Below are positions 1 through 8,952 of a stretch of 23,482 nt of DNA, in pieces. Source of the stretch: Byssochlamys sp. IMV 00236 (taxonomy: Eukaryota > Ascomycota > Eurotiomycetes > Eurotiales > Thermoascaceae); NCBI GenBank assembly GCA_001931875.2, contig MSJH02000465.1, forward strand, positions 1 to 23,482. Reading direction: 5' to 3'. The translations under genes were made by a program, and so were the position numbers. Position 1 is the first letter of the stretch, and each line of letters begins with the position of its first letter. The notes below the pieces were generated by a model that searched no databases, had not been told where the DNA came from, and saw nothing but the letters and a program-made list of their open reading frames with translations.

Positions 1-43
<43 letters not shown>

Positions 44-101
44 AGAACAAAACAAAGGAAATAAGGAGAAGGATTGAAGCTGATCTTTTTTTTTTTGTTA
101 G
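1..101 (+). other. 3' part of an intron of the trehalose gene, with a poly(A) tract
   Basis: The window opens with about 42 consecutive A, then a purine-rich stretch, a branch-like CTGAT at about 80-84 and a T-run ending in GTTAG at 97-101. The reading frame of the trehalose enzyme becomes recognisable immediately after this AG, so the segment is read as the end of an intron whose donor lies outside the window. At 101 bp or more it is longer than every complete intron in the window (47-69 bp), mainly because of the poly(A) tract. Confidence 0.6.
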
Positions 102-1943
102 AACGCCAGGAAATTCTTAAAGGGATGCTGGCTGCCAACTTGGTGGGATTTCAGGTACGACTAAAGCAAGTCATGTTATACGTTTTTGTACTAAGGGAAA
201 AACTACATGATAGACATATGCAAATGCTAGACACTTTATCTCGACATCGACTCGGGTCTTGGGTTACGAGTCATCTCCGGAAGGTGTTGAGTACGATGGC
301 CACTTTTGCCATGTTGGTACCTTTCCCATAGGCATTGATGTTGATGCAGTAGACGCTGTTCGGCGAAGTGCAGATGTGATTCCAAAAATTCAGGCTATTG
401 CTGAAATGTATTCTGATAAGAAGATCTTGGTAGGAAGAGATAAACTTGATCTCGTTCAGGGCGTCCTTCAGAAACTTGCTGCTTTTGAAAAATTCCTTTC
501 AGACTATCCTGAATGGCAAAATAAGGTGGTCCTGATCCAAGTAACCGATTCACCAAGTTCGGCAGATACCATCAAGAACGAGCGTCGAGTGTCAGAGATG
601 GTTGCACATATCAACAGTGCTTATGGTTCTTTAGAGTTTATACCTGTCTATCATTATTATCATCAGATACAGACAGATGAATATTATGCCTTGCTATCAA
701 GCGCTGATGCAGCCCTAATTACATCTATTAGAGATGGCATGAACACAACTAGTCTTGAATACGTCATGTGTCAACAGGAAAAGCACGGGCCCTTGATCGT
801 TTCGGAATTAACGGGTACAGCAGGGTCCATGGGCTCAGCATTACTTGTTAACCCTTGGGATTACTCTGGAGTTGCAAAGGCAATCAATGACGCGCTCACA
901 ATGAGTGAAGAGGAAAAAATGACAAGGCACATGGTAAAACAACCAGGAAAAAAAATCTATAAATTGCACTGTGATTTATTTTTGTTTATTAGCAATTATT
1001 AGCACACGTCAAATCTAATACAACCTCATTTTGGGCTCATTCATTTGTCAAAATGTTGATACATACCTGCATGTTATCTGAACAAAGCAAGAATACGCCA
1101 AAGCTTAAACTGGATTATCTTAAAGAACAGTATCAACGATCCAAAAAGCGACTTCTTTGCTTTGACTATGATGTAAGAAGGCATATCTATCTTGTGCTGA
1201 TATTAACATATAGTCTATAGGGAACATTAACACCGATACAAAAGACACCTATGGCTGCTGTTCCTCCCAAAGACATGCTAAAGTATCTCGAAAAATTATG
1301 CCAAGATCCTCACAATGAAGTTTGGATCATATCTGGCCGTGACGAGAATGCACTTGCTAACTGGCTTGGCCATATAGAAAACCTGGGCTTAAGCGCAGAA
1401 CATGGTTCATTTATGCGGTATCCATACAGCAAGAAATGGATTAACCTGACTGAACACTTTGATATGAGCTGGAAGAATGATGTACTCGAAATATTTACTT
1501 ACTATACTGAGCGAACGACTGGTAGTTTTATTGAGCATAAACGATGTGCCATTACCTGGCATTACCGTCTTGCTGATCCAGAATACGGTGCATTCCAAGC
1601 CAAGGAGTGCCAGAATCATTTGGAACAAGCCATCCTTAGCAAGCTGCCTCTGGAAGTATTAGTGGGCAAGAAAAACTTGGAAGTACGTCCAACGATGGTG
1701 AATAAGGGTGAGATTTTGAAGCGTCTATTGATATCCAGCAATACTCCATTTGACTTTGTGATGTGCTGTGGTGATGATCGTACAGATGAAGACATGTTCA
1801 AGACATTGAAAAAAGCAACAGATCTCAATGAAAAGTTCTCGGTCATGGTAGGTCCTGAAGATCGACAGACACAGGCACTTTGGTACTTGCCAACAGTACA
1901 GGATGTAATAGATTCACTTCAGGTCATGGCTCAATGTGTATAG
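102..1943 (+). CDS. TPS2: trehalose-6-phosphate synthase/phosphatase, TPS2-type (5' partial)
   Basis: Exons 102-154, 214-933, 993-1172 and 1221-1943; all introns are GT-AG and keep the frame. The first part is the C-terminal half of a GT20 glucosyltransferase-like domain (FQTYANARHF across the first junction, VGRDKLD, DGMNTTSLEY, SELTGTAGSMGSALLVNPWD). The VGRDK and SELTGTAGS variants resemble yeast Tps2 rather than Tps1. The second part is a HAD-type trehalose-6-phosphate phosphatase: motif I FDYDGTLTPI (split by the last intron exactly between DYD and GTL), SGRDENALANWLG, and GDDRTDEDMF near the C-terminus. All phosphatase motifs look intact, so the protein should remove phosphate from trehalose-6-phosphate; the synthase half is probably structural, as in Tps2. 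The N-terminal part is outside the window. The gene converges on MID1 with 123 bp between stops. Confidence 0.93.
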
Positions 1944-2066
1944 AAAAAACAAACAAACATTTGTATTGCATGAATAATTAGATTCCCCTTTTTTCTTTTC
2001 TCTCTATAAGGAGTAATTTATTAGTTTTTTTTTTTTTTTTGGAAAGAATAGAATAATTTACAAGGT

Positions 2067-3559
2067 CTATAACAGAATGAAAATCACAAAGAAAACTATA
2101 CAAAAGGAGTATGAAAAGATTCTTAGCTTATGTCCTTGGCTACTAAGTGTCAGTAGCTTGATGTCTAATCCCATGCGATTACACGTTGGGTTATTAAGGT
2201 TAAACTGGTATGTCGTTCCGTTAACTGTCGCGTTTCCAGTCTGCCAGTATCCATACTGAACGGAAGCTAAATCACCTACAGGGCAAAAAAACTGTAGGTA
2301 AGGGGGGCAGCTCTGAACAACGTGATAGCATAGATCAATACAGGGAAGTAATTCTGTCCATGCGCTAGGTTGTAAGGTGCTATCGATCCAAGGGTTTCGA
2401 GAGCCGTTAACAGGTACATCTCGTACAGCAGGTGCTGCTTTAATCTTATCTGATCCTTGTATGAGGCCTGTGCTAGAGGTCAAATCTGTACATCTCGGTA
2501 TCGTGACAGAGCAAAGCCATGTCTTGTAATCACGGTAACAATCGGTACAATTGCGAACGAGAGAATACTGTGTTGATTCACAATTGAATTGAGATAGCGA
2601 TACATCAAAGGGATCAAACAAAGCCTGAGCTTGGGTATCATATTGTGCTGCAAGGTCCCAGCGACTGACAGCTGAATTGGATGGGACACTGTAGGCAACT
2701 TGGTTGCAAAAGGGTAGATCATAAATCAATTGACAAACGGCTGATGCTTTTGTTTTGATTGGTATTGGCATTGAGATGCCAGCTAGCCCATTGGTTTCCT
2801 GTAGTAAATAAGCTTGATAAGAGGTGTTGTCTGTCAAATTGGAAATCAGGAATTGGTATCGAGTTGCGTTTGTCGGTCCTCGTGTGGTGGTCGTTCGGTT
2901 GATGCTCAGCTGAGGGACACTGTGAAGTTTGGCAGCACAGAGAGACCAAGAAAGGTCGGATGGTTGGCCAGACGTGATGAGGATGGTGCTGTTTGGGAAA
3001 GGTTCACCAAGGACATTTGAAAGAAATAAGGCACTGTTTCGATCTGTATCATCCAGCGTGATGTATGGTGCAGTCGGATCGCTATCGTTGTAGACAGGAT
3101 GCATAATCTCTATAGAAACAATAAGTATTTTTTATGAGATGTAAAAAATAAGAACTTACGTTGAGTAGAGGCAGCAATCTCATATGACCATTGTCCGCTA
3201 TTATCTTTTGTCTGATTTGCACTTATTGCAATCCAGATCTCGCTTACAGAATGATTGCTATTCCAGGTTATTAAACCGTGTGTATTGTCAAGACGAATAC
3301 CATTCTGTGGCTCAGTTGTATTACTTGTTGATAAAAAAGCAATGAGTTCAGGTTGATTACAACTGGTGATGGAGAGGTAAATATTGGGTTTTTGAGCCAA
3401 GAGTTGAATCTGTGTTGGAATTGAAAAATAATAATGCTGATATGCTGCAGATGTTGATGATGCGGAGACTATTTGGTTATTTTGAAGCTGTATAGTTTGA
3501 CATGTTGTATGTTGAATATGAGATAATAAAAGGAAAAGAAAAGAAATTGGTATAAGCAT
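2067..3559 (-). CDS. MID1: MID1-like stretch-activated calcium channel subunit
   Basis: Exons 3160-3559 and 2067-3109 on the minus strand, joined by a 50-bp GT-AG intron (phase 1), give 480 aa. The start is followed by a clear signal peptide (MLIPISFLFLLLSHIQHTTC). The N-terminal half is rich in N-x-S/T sites; from about residue 259 to 443 the protein is cysteine-rich, with the MID1-family block CIDLCYHVVQSCPPYLQ near residues 390-406 and a later NPTC. The last 17 residues are hydrophobic, following a small polar SSQG stretch. In yeast Mid1 works with Cch1 as a plasma-membrane/ER calcium influx channel, and this role is inferred by homology. It lies in tandem with ALG13, whose stop is only 44 bp upstream of this start. 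Confidence 0.9.
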
Positions 3560-3603
3560 ATTCTGGAAAAAGAAAAAGGGGAGAAAAAGAGAGAGAAAAA
3601 GAT

Positions 3604-4220
3604 TTATTGGTAACCCATGTGCCTGTCGACAATCTCAGCAAATACTCTTTCATTGGCCTCAGGAAAAAGGGCCGGCTGAAATCTATGGATTGTTTGGATT
3701 GTATTGACTAGGTCACTTTTTATAAAATATGAGTGTGCTTGTCTATTCTGATATGTGTATTTATTACCTTGTATCACTACAAATGGCATAGTTCTTTATA
3801 TGCATTGCTTGTGCGAGTTCATATTGATGATTATCCATTAATGATTTATTCACAACCACAATCAACTTTTTATTCAAACGAAGTGTCTGCAGTATAGTGC
3901 CTGAACCTATACATATATATATATATATATATATATGAATAATAGATATACATATGCGTGTATTATGTACCAGCATGACCAATGACAATATCTGCTGCTT
4001 GAATATCATTTGTAATAGATGGCTTGTATTGATAACCCTCTATGTCCATGTTACCTTTATAATCCATAATGTTCCTTTTAAACACGGGCTCTGATGATCC
4101 ATATTGATAGACAATTCTTTTATAATTCAATTGACTTAGACAATCTAAAAAGAGGCTTGATGTCGTCACTTTTATCAACTCATCAAATCCTGTAGAACCA
4201 ACAGTAATAAACACTGACAT
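3604..4220 (-). CDS. ALG13: ALG13, catalytic subunit of UDP-GlcNAc transferase
   Basis: Exons 3971-4220, 3768-3906 and 3604-3715 (minus strand) give 166 aa. Family signatures are [16 protein letters not shown] at the N-terminus, the [13 protein letters not shown] nucleotide-sugar loop formed across intron 1, and [18 protein letters not shown]; the C-terminal HMGYQ matches the usual Alg13 ending. Alg13 with membrane-bound Alg14 adds the second GlcNAc to dolichol-PP-GlcNAc on the cytosolic face of the ER, an essential step in N-glycosylation. The size is close to the fungal norm (about 200 aa) and there is no extra domain. Intron 1 (3907-3970) contains an (AT)12 microsatellite. Intron 2 (52 bp) ends in AAAAG; the joined frame, reading CSDTSDLVNTI, supports it. 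The gene is divergent from the p24 gene. Confidence 0.92.
3913..3936. repeat. (AT)12 microsatellite inside ALG13 intron 1
   Basis: Uninterrupted AT dinucleotides within the first intron of ALG13, between donor and acceptor. Likely length-polymorphic; it does not touch coding sequence. Confidence 0.9.
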
Positions 4221-4352
4221 TAAAGAAAAAAGAAAGAATCATTAACTCCGTCAATATTTTTCAGTCAATAAGAAAGCCGCACGCGCACTACACACACACG
4301 CACACACTATTTCTCTCTCTCTTTTTTCTTTTACTCTTTTCATTAAATAAGA
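4221..4352. promoter_or_regulatory. 132-bp divergent promoter between ALG13 and the p24 gene
   Basis: The starts of ALG13 (minus) and the p24 gene (plus) are 132 bp apart, so this short stretch must hold both promoters. It contains a CA-rich run (about 4286-4308) and a CT/T-rich run (about 4311-4340) just before the p24 start, a pyrimidine leader seen before several genes in the window. Both genes serve the early secretory pathway, so shared regulation is plausible but unproven. Confidence 0.6.
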
Positions 4353-5178
4353 ATGCAGCCAACAGCCCTTGGTTTATTCTTTGTGGCGAGTTTATTCGCT
4401 GCTGTAGCCAACGCCATTCATTTCGATTTACCTGCTGTAACCAATGACCATATTGAAGAAGGCACCAAATGCTTCAGCCAATATGTACCTCATGACACTT
4501 TAGTTTTGGCAGTTGTTAATGTCGGAGATGGTTATAACCAACGTGTGAATCTCGAGGTAAAAGGAACCTTGAAGGTTGTGGTAGTGATGTCCTGATTCTA
4601 AAAGTGATTATAGATTAGAGACAACAATGAAACACCTAATGTTTATGTAAAGAAAAGTGATGTCAACGGCGAACTTCGTAATGCATTTACTACAAATAGT
4701 GAAGGCGAAGTCTTGGTTTGCTTTAGCAATGTTCTTGATGATGGTAATGGTACAATAATTGACAAAGTGTCAACATGGATTAACACTTTCTCAATAGGTT
4801 TCAAGGAGGGACCTCAATATAAACGCCCTATTCAATTAGAGTTCAGTGTTGGTGCTGAAGCTGCTGATTTTAAAAAGATTGCAAATGCTGAAAAGTTGAC
4901 TCCACTTGAACTGGAACTTCGAAAGTTGGAAAGTGTCGTAAGAGAAATTGTGGATGAAATGAATTATTTAAAGGCTCGTGAAGCTAGATTAAGAGACACA
5001 AATGGTAAAGCTTGATGATTAAAAAAAAAGGAACAAGGGCACTAATTCTTTATTAGAATCTACAAACGATAGAGTTAAATGGTTCAGCATTTTATCTTTA
5101 TTCACCCTCTTTGGACTTGGTACTTGGCAAATATTATACCTACGTCGCTTCTTTAGAAGAAAGAGATTGATTGATTAA
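4353..5178 (+). CDS. ERV25: p24/emp24 family cargo receptor, ERV25 (p24-delta) type
   Basis: Exons 4353-4556, 4614-5004 and 5057-5178 give 238 aa. In order: a signal peptide (first about 21 residues, ending AVANA), a GOLD domain beginning IHFDLPA and containing the conserved KCFSQYV cysteine with its partner in VLVCFSN, a coiled-coil ([19 protein letters not shown]), a junction-proximal [10 protein letters not shown], one transmembrane helix, and a short cytosolic tail [11 protein letters not shown]. The FF and basic residues in the tail are the COPII/COPI sorting signals of the delta subfamily. The family cycles between ER and Golgi and helps load GPI-anchored and other cargo into vesicles. 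Exon 3 is supported by the frame across a G|AA codon. Slightly longer than the usual 210 aa. Confidence 0.92.
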
Positions 5179-5560
5179 AATAAAAAGGAAAAAAAGGAGG
5201 AAATGTATTATCACTAAAGGTTTTTACTGTTATTAGAATTAAAAATATACACCACATAATGTACACCTTTCCTTTGAGAAGGGTATTGCATCTACTTTTT
5301 CTCCAAAGAGCAACAAAAAAGGATGATATCCAATCATGCATGTTCTCGAAGTGACTGCAGGCTACAGTGTCAATCTTTTTTGACGCGTATCAGTTTATTA
5401 TTTATTTTTATATAATCATTGTGCCTTCTTCCACGCCTTTAAAGAAAAAAAAAAAAAGATCCATATTTCTTATATCAGCAACACTTGAATGTACAAAAGA
5501 GAACACAAAAGCCCCCCTTTTCAATAGTTCTTTTTATGATTTATATTTATTTAAATATTG
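5179..5560. other. convergent intergenic region
   Basis: This AT-rich stretch lies between the ends of the p24 gene and the class V PLP enzyme gene and should hold both 3' UTRs and poly(A) sites. It has A-runs near 5443-5457 and an isolated ACGCGT at about 5381. No convincing ORF or RNA gene is visible. Confidence 0.6.
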
Positions 5561-6918
5561 TTATGCTTGTTCAAGTTCCTTAATCATCTTCAAAATGATT
5601 TCACCTGTAGCCTTGAAGTCATCCAGATCAACATAGATTTGACCACACAATCGGACCCACCATTTACTGTTATGCTTATAAACGACTAGAATCGTGTTGT
5701 ATTCATAAATGGATTTTTTCATAAAGAAGCTGGTAATTTCTTGATCTGTCTTGGTTGTATTCTTGATGGGCAATTCAATATTCACCATGTTGGCTGTTAG
5801 CGTCTTGGTTGAGTTTTCCATTACTTGAGTACCCAGCATGTTGGCAACAAGTTCACCGCCTTGAACGGCCAGTTCATGATTATATTTACGAATGACCTCC
5901 TCTCCTCCGATCGATTCACGATAATCAAGGGCTGATTAAGCAAAAAACAAGAGAAGACAATTAGAATATAGGGAAAGGGTATAGTTTATATTATATATAC
6001 CTGGACCAACACAGAGGTAGGAGGTTAAGTTGATGACACCAGGAACATGCTCTTCATTAAATGATGATCCATCCATTGGATTATCATGATGCTGATAGGC
6101 ATATTGAATCGCTGTGGGATGAATCCATCCTTGATAACGCTTAGAGACATAGAGAATTGCACAGCCACGAGGTGTGAATAGCCATTTATGGCAGTTGGAG
6201 ACAAAAAAGTCAGGATCCAGCTCGGCCAAGTTGAGTTCAATGTGTCCTATTGCGTGAGCACCATCGACGAAGGATGGAATATCATATTCTCGAAAGAGTT
6301 TGGTCAGGGCTTGATAGGGCATACAAACACCGGGAAGTGAGCTAATAGCATCAAAAAAGCCAAGACGAATCTTTTTGGAGCTATCTTTAGCATGTTCTCT
6401 CTCAATAGCTTCTTTTGTCAAACGAATAACTTCATCATCCTCCAAGGGATAATTGAGTTCAACGCGTACGAGTTCTACCTTTTTATAATGCGTTAAAAAG
6501 TCCAATGTCTTGTCACAGTTAATATACGTGGTTTGATACTATTATCGTCTATAGATATCAGTAAAACGATAGGATCATGCAGATTAATACAGCTTACACA
6601 AAGAATTTTATCGCCTTCTTCAAAGGGAAAGCTTCGAAGTATATTGTTTACTCCTGTAGATGAATTTGCAACAAAGACAATATCTTTGGGATCGCACTTG
6701 ATGAGTGCTGCGGCACGCTCAAGATTTTCTTGCAGTAAAGGCCGGAAATCAAATCGATGCCAGCGATCAGGATGCTTTTCAGCGCGTCTGTTGTATTCAT
6801 CCACGTAGGCTTGAACAGCTGCAGGATACGAGCCATGAGCACCATGAGAGATAGGGATATATTCATCCTCTAAAGGGAAATCGGCTCTGAACTGTTTTCC
6901 AAAGGGCTTAACTGCCAT
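5561..6918 (-). CDS. class V PLP-dependent aminotransferase-fold enzyme (isopenicillin-N epimerase / sulfoxide-lyase-like)
   Basis: Exons 6598-6918, 6001-6538 and 5561-5931 (minus strand) give 409 aa. The N-terminus FGKQFRADFPL and the motif YIPISHGAHGSYP are typical of the isopenicillin-N-epimerase-like branch of class V aminotransferases. The PLP site is visible: FVDGAHAIGH (Asp and His near residues 199 and 202) and SNCHKWLFTPRG, with the Schiff-base Lys near residue 225. The C-terminal small domain ends EIILKMIKELEQA. Fungal relatives include Egt2-type hercynylcysteine sulfoxide lyases and cysteine desulfurase-like proteins; the substrate cannot be told from sequence. The intron 1 acceptor is after two in-frame stops, fixing the exon 2 start at 6538. 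Length is normal and catalytic residues are intact. Two TGAGTCAT sites lie about 290-325 bp upstream. Confidence 0.88.
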
Positions 6919-7204
6919 TTTTTTTTACTACGTAAAATGCGTGTATAAAGAAAAAGAAATGTATTCTCACCCTGTATTAATAATGAAGTCGGATTTTACC
7001 GCACATTTAATTTCCCCGCATGTGATGTGTGTGTGTGCGATGGTAACATTAGAAATGTCTATTTGTCTTGTAAAAACAAAAAAAGAGACGATCAGGATAA
7101 TAGTACGTTTGTGATTGCTTGATACTAGGAATAATATTTATTTGGATCTATTCTATTTACATGTAGGCTACAGATAACGAATATATTATTGAGGTTGTAT
7201 TCAA

Positions 7205-7243
7205 TGAGTCATGGTAATGATTTGATAGCATGATGTGAGTCAT
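7205..7243. promoter_or_regulatory. paired TGAGTCAT (bZIP, Gcn4/AP-1-type) sites
   Basis: Two perfect copies of TGAGTCAT start at 7205 and 7236, 31 bp apart, which is close to three helical turns. Fungal Gcn4/Yap-type bZIP factors bind TGASTCA. They lie about 290-325 bp upstream of the class V PLP enzyme start, a plausible target because Gcn4-type factors control amino-acid metabolism. Binding is inferred. Confidence 0.45.
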
Positions 7244-8295
7244 AGCTTTTATAAAGCAATATACGCCAAAAAGAGAAACAAAAAGATGAAACAGTAAATA
7301 CAGGACGATGGAGATGATCAGAGGTTCTCACGCTGCGTAAACAGGTATTGGTAATGATAAGACGATTGGGCGGAAGTCTAATAGGTCTCTACAATAGATT
7401 GTCACTACACGTCAATTGTTTTATTATCAGTTGTTACTGGAAACTCGGTCGTATTAGTAATTGATTTTGACAGTCTCGACTTGTAAAAGCTTAATTCACC
7501 ATCAATGCACTTTAAGATATAAGGTGTCTAAACCAGCCTCGCATATCAGAAAGAGCTGCTACCTCCATAACCCTTTTATTCTGTAATAAGGAAAACACAT
7601 CACATACCAGCCTTCAACTTGATCGAAAACTTTGTTCTCAATCAGATTCGAAAAAGGAGAATTGAGGGAGAGAATAGAGAAAAAGAGAGAGGAGAGAGGA
7701 GAGAATCGTTTTGTATGTACTGTGTTATGTCCAAGTATATTATTTACATATCAATTCAACAAACAAAAAAAAAAAAAGAGATAGTCCACGTATTCATTTT
7801 TTCTTATGGAAGCGTCACAATATTCTACACGTCCAATATTCTGGCCATCCAGTTTGACAAAGAGGTTAGTTGTATCTCTATTACCTAATGTATAATTGGA
7901 GCTTGTCGATACAATCACTGTATCAATACAAAACCTTAAAAGGCATTGACTTGCATAGAGAAAAATAAAAAAATTTCCTTCTTTTTAGGTCATTGTTGAA
8001 TGAATGCCAACTTTTATGGTTGTTTAAGATTTGATCGATACTAAGCCTGTTTACTGAATAATTAATGTGTGGCTCATTTCCCAAAAGGAGAGAAAACAAT
8101 GAATTGCGTAGTGGAAGCACAGAAAATGGTGTTGTCATGCATTATTGTAATTCTATTAAATAGCAATTCTGTATTACGCAACGGTAACCATAGTGACATG
8201 CATACATGTCATTAAATTACATACAGGTAACTACTAGATATTATCAGACAGCTCTTTTACTAAGCCGACTAGGGAGACAAAGGCTTTTCTGTCTT

Positions 8296-8297
<2 letters not shown>

Positions 8298-8341
<44 letters not shown>
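8298..8341. repeat. T44 homopolymer tract
   Basis: Forty-four consecutive T, the longest of three mononucleotide tracts of about 40 nt in this window (others at 1-42 and 11617-11655). It could be the poly(A) tail of an inserted retro-sequence on the minus strand, but no flanking target-site duplication was recognised. Confidence 0.85.
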
Positions 8342-8823
8342 CATTATCTAAAAATCCACGTGCATTGAAGGCAAACTCATATCTGAGAGAGATTCTCTCT
8401 ATAACTCGTGATTTCAGCATTCTATCATATAGACAAAACAAAATCAAAAGCAGCAACACAAACATAGAGTAACATTTATTGATTACCATGGTAATGACCC
8501 CACTCTTTCATCGCAAAGCCAAGGAAAAAAGAAAGGAAGAAAGAAAGGGGGGTCGGAGAGACGTGGTGTAACAAGCATTAATTATTTATTTAACGATATC
8601 AAATTGAAGATCAACGCCGTGCCCCATCCCTCATTAAATAAGGCCCTTTTTTTTGAATGATAAAAGATAGCAAATTACCTATGACCATTGATTTCATTTC
8701 TTTATTATCTTATTAAACGAACCCTTTTTTTTCTTTATGTTTTTTCTTTAATTGTGCACTATTATTTAGTTGATTCTTTCTTTTTAAACTCCCGTCAATA
8801 AAAAAGTATACAAAGAGTTTGTC

Positions 8824-8829
8824 ACGCGT
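8824..8829. promoter_or_regulatory. ACGCGT (MCB-like) hexamer upstream of the kinase
   Basis: A perfect MluI cell-cycle box hexamer lies 123 bp upstream of the kinase start. In yeasts MBF binds this motif at G1/S genes. A six-base match alone is weak evidence. Confidence 0.25.
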
Positions 8830-8877
8830 TAATTACCTCAATTGAGAAAAGACTCTGGCCTTTTTTTATAAGCAATT

Positions 8878-8920
8878 TCATTTCTTTCTTTTTCCTTTCC
8901 TTTTCTTTCCCTTTTTTCAT
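8878..8920 (+). promoter_or_regulatory. pyrimidine-rich leader before the kinase gene
   Basis: An almost pure CT stretch ends about 30 bp before the kinase start codon. Such CT tracts mark the core promoter or transcription start of many fungal genes; similar tracts precede the p24 and CLPTM1 genes here. Confidence 0.45.
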
Positions 8921-8952
8921 TATCCCAGGATCAAAAAAAAGATAAAAAAAAT

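Larger units (their letters stand above)
6919..8952. other. 2-kb divergent intergenic region
   Basis: The region lies between the starts of the class V PLP enzyme (minus) and the kinase (plus). It holds paired TGAGTCAT sites (7205-7243), a purine-rich GAGA tract on the plus strand (about 7650-7715), a T44 tract (8298-8341), an ACGCGT (8824-8829) and a long CT-rich stretch just before the kinase (about 8878-8920). On the minus strand several stretches read like coding fragments (about 7409-7518, 7760-7960 and 7923-8138), but no complete exon-intron model with a start could be made. No tRNA or rRNA was seen. Confidence 0.55.

Noticed and set aside
2480..2949. Alternative minus-strand frames inside MID1
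   Set aside because: They overlap the MID1 exon in other frames and lack family features.
7519..7588. A small gene starting ATGGAG with a 36-nt intron joined to the 7409-7518 frame
   Set aside because: The intron would be far shorter than all others here (47-69 bp), and its donor GTAGCA is weak. Kept only as coding-like fragments.
8206..8489. Overlapping frames on both strands through the T44 tract
   Set aside because: They consist largely of poly-Phe or poly-Lys from the homopolymer; no other signal.
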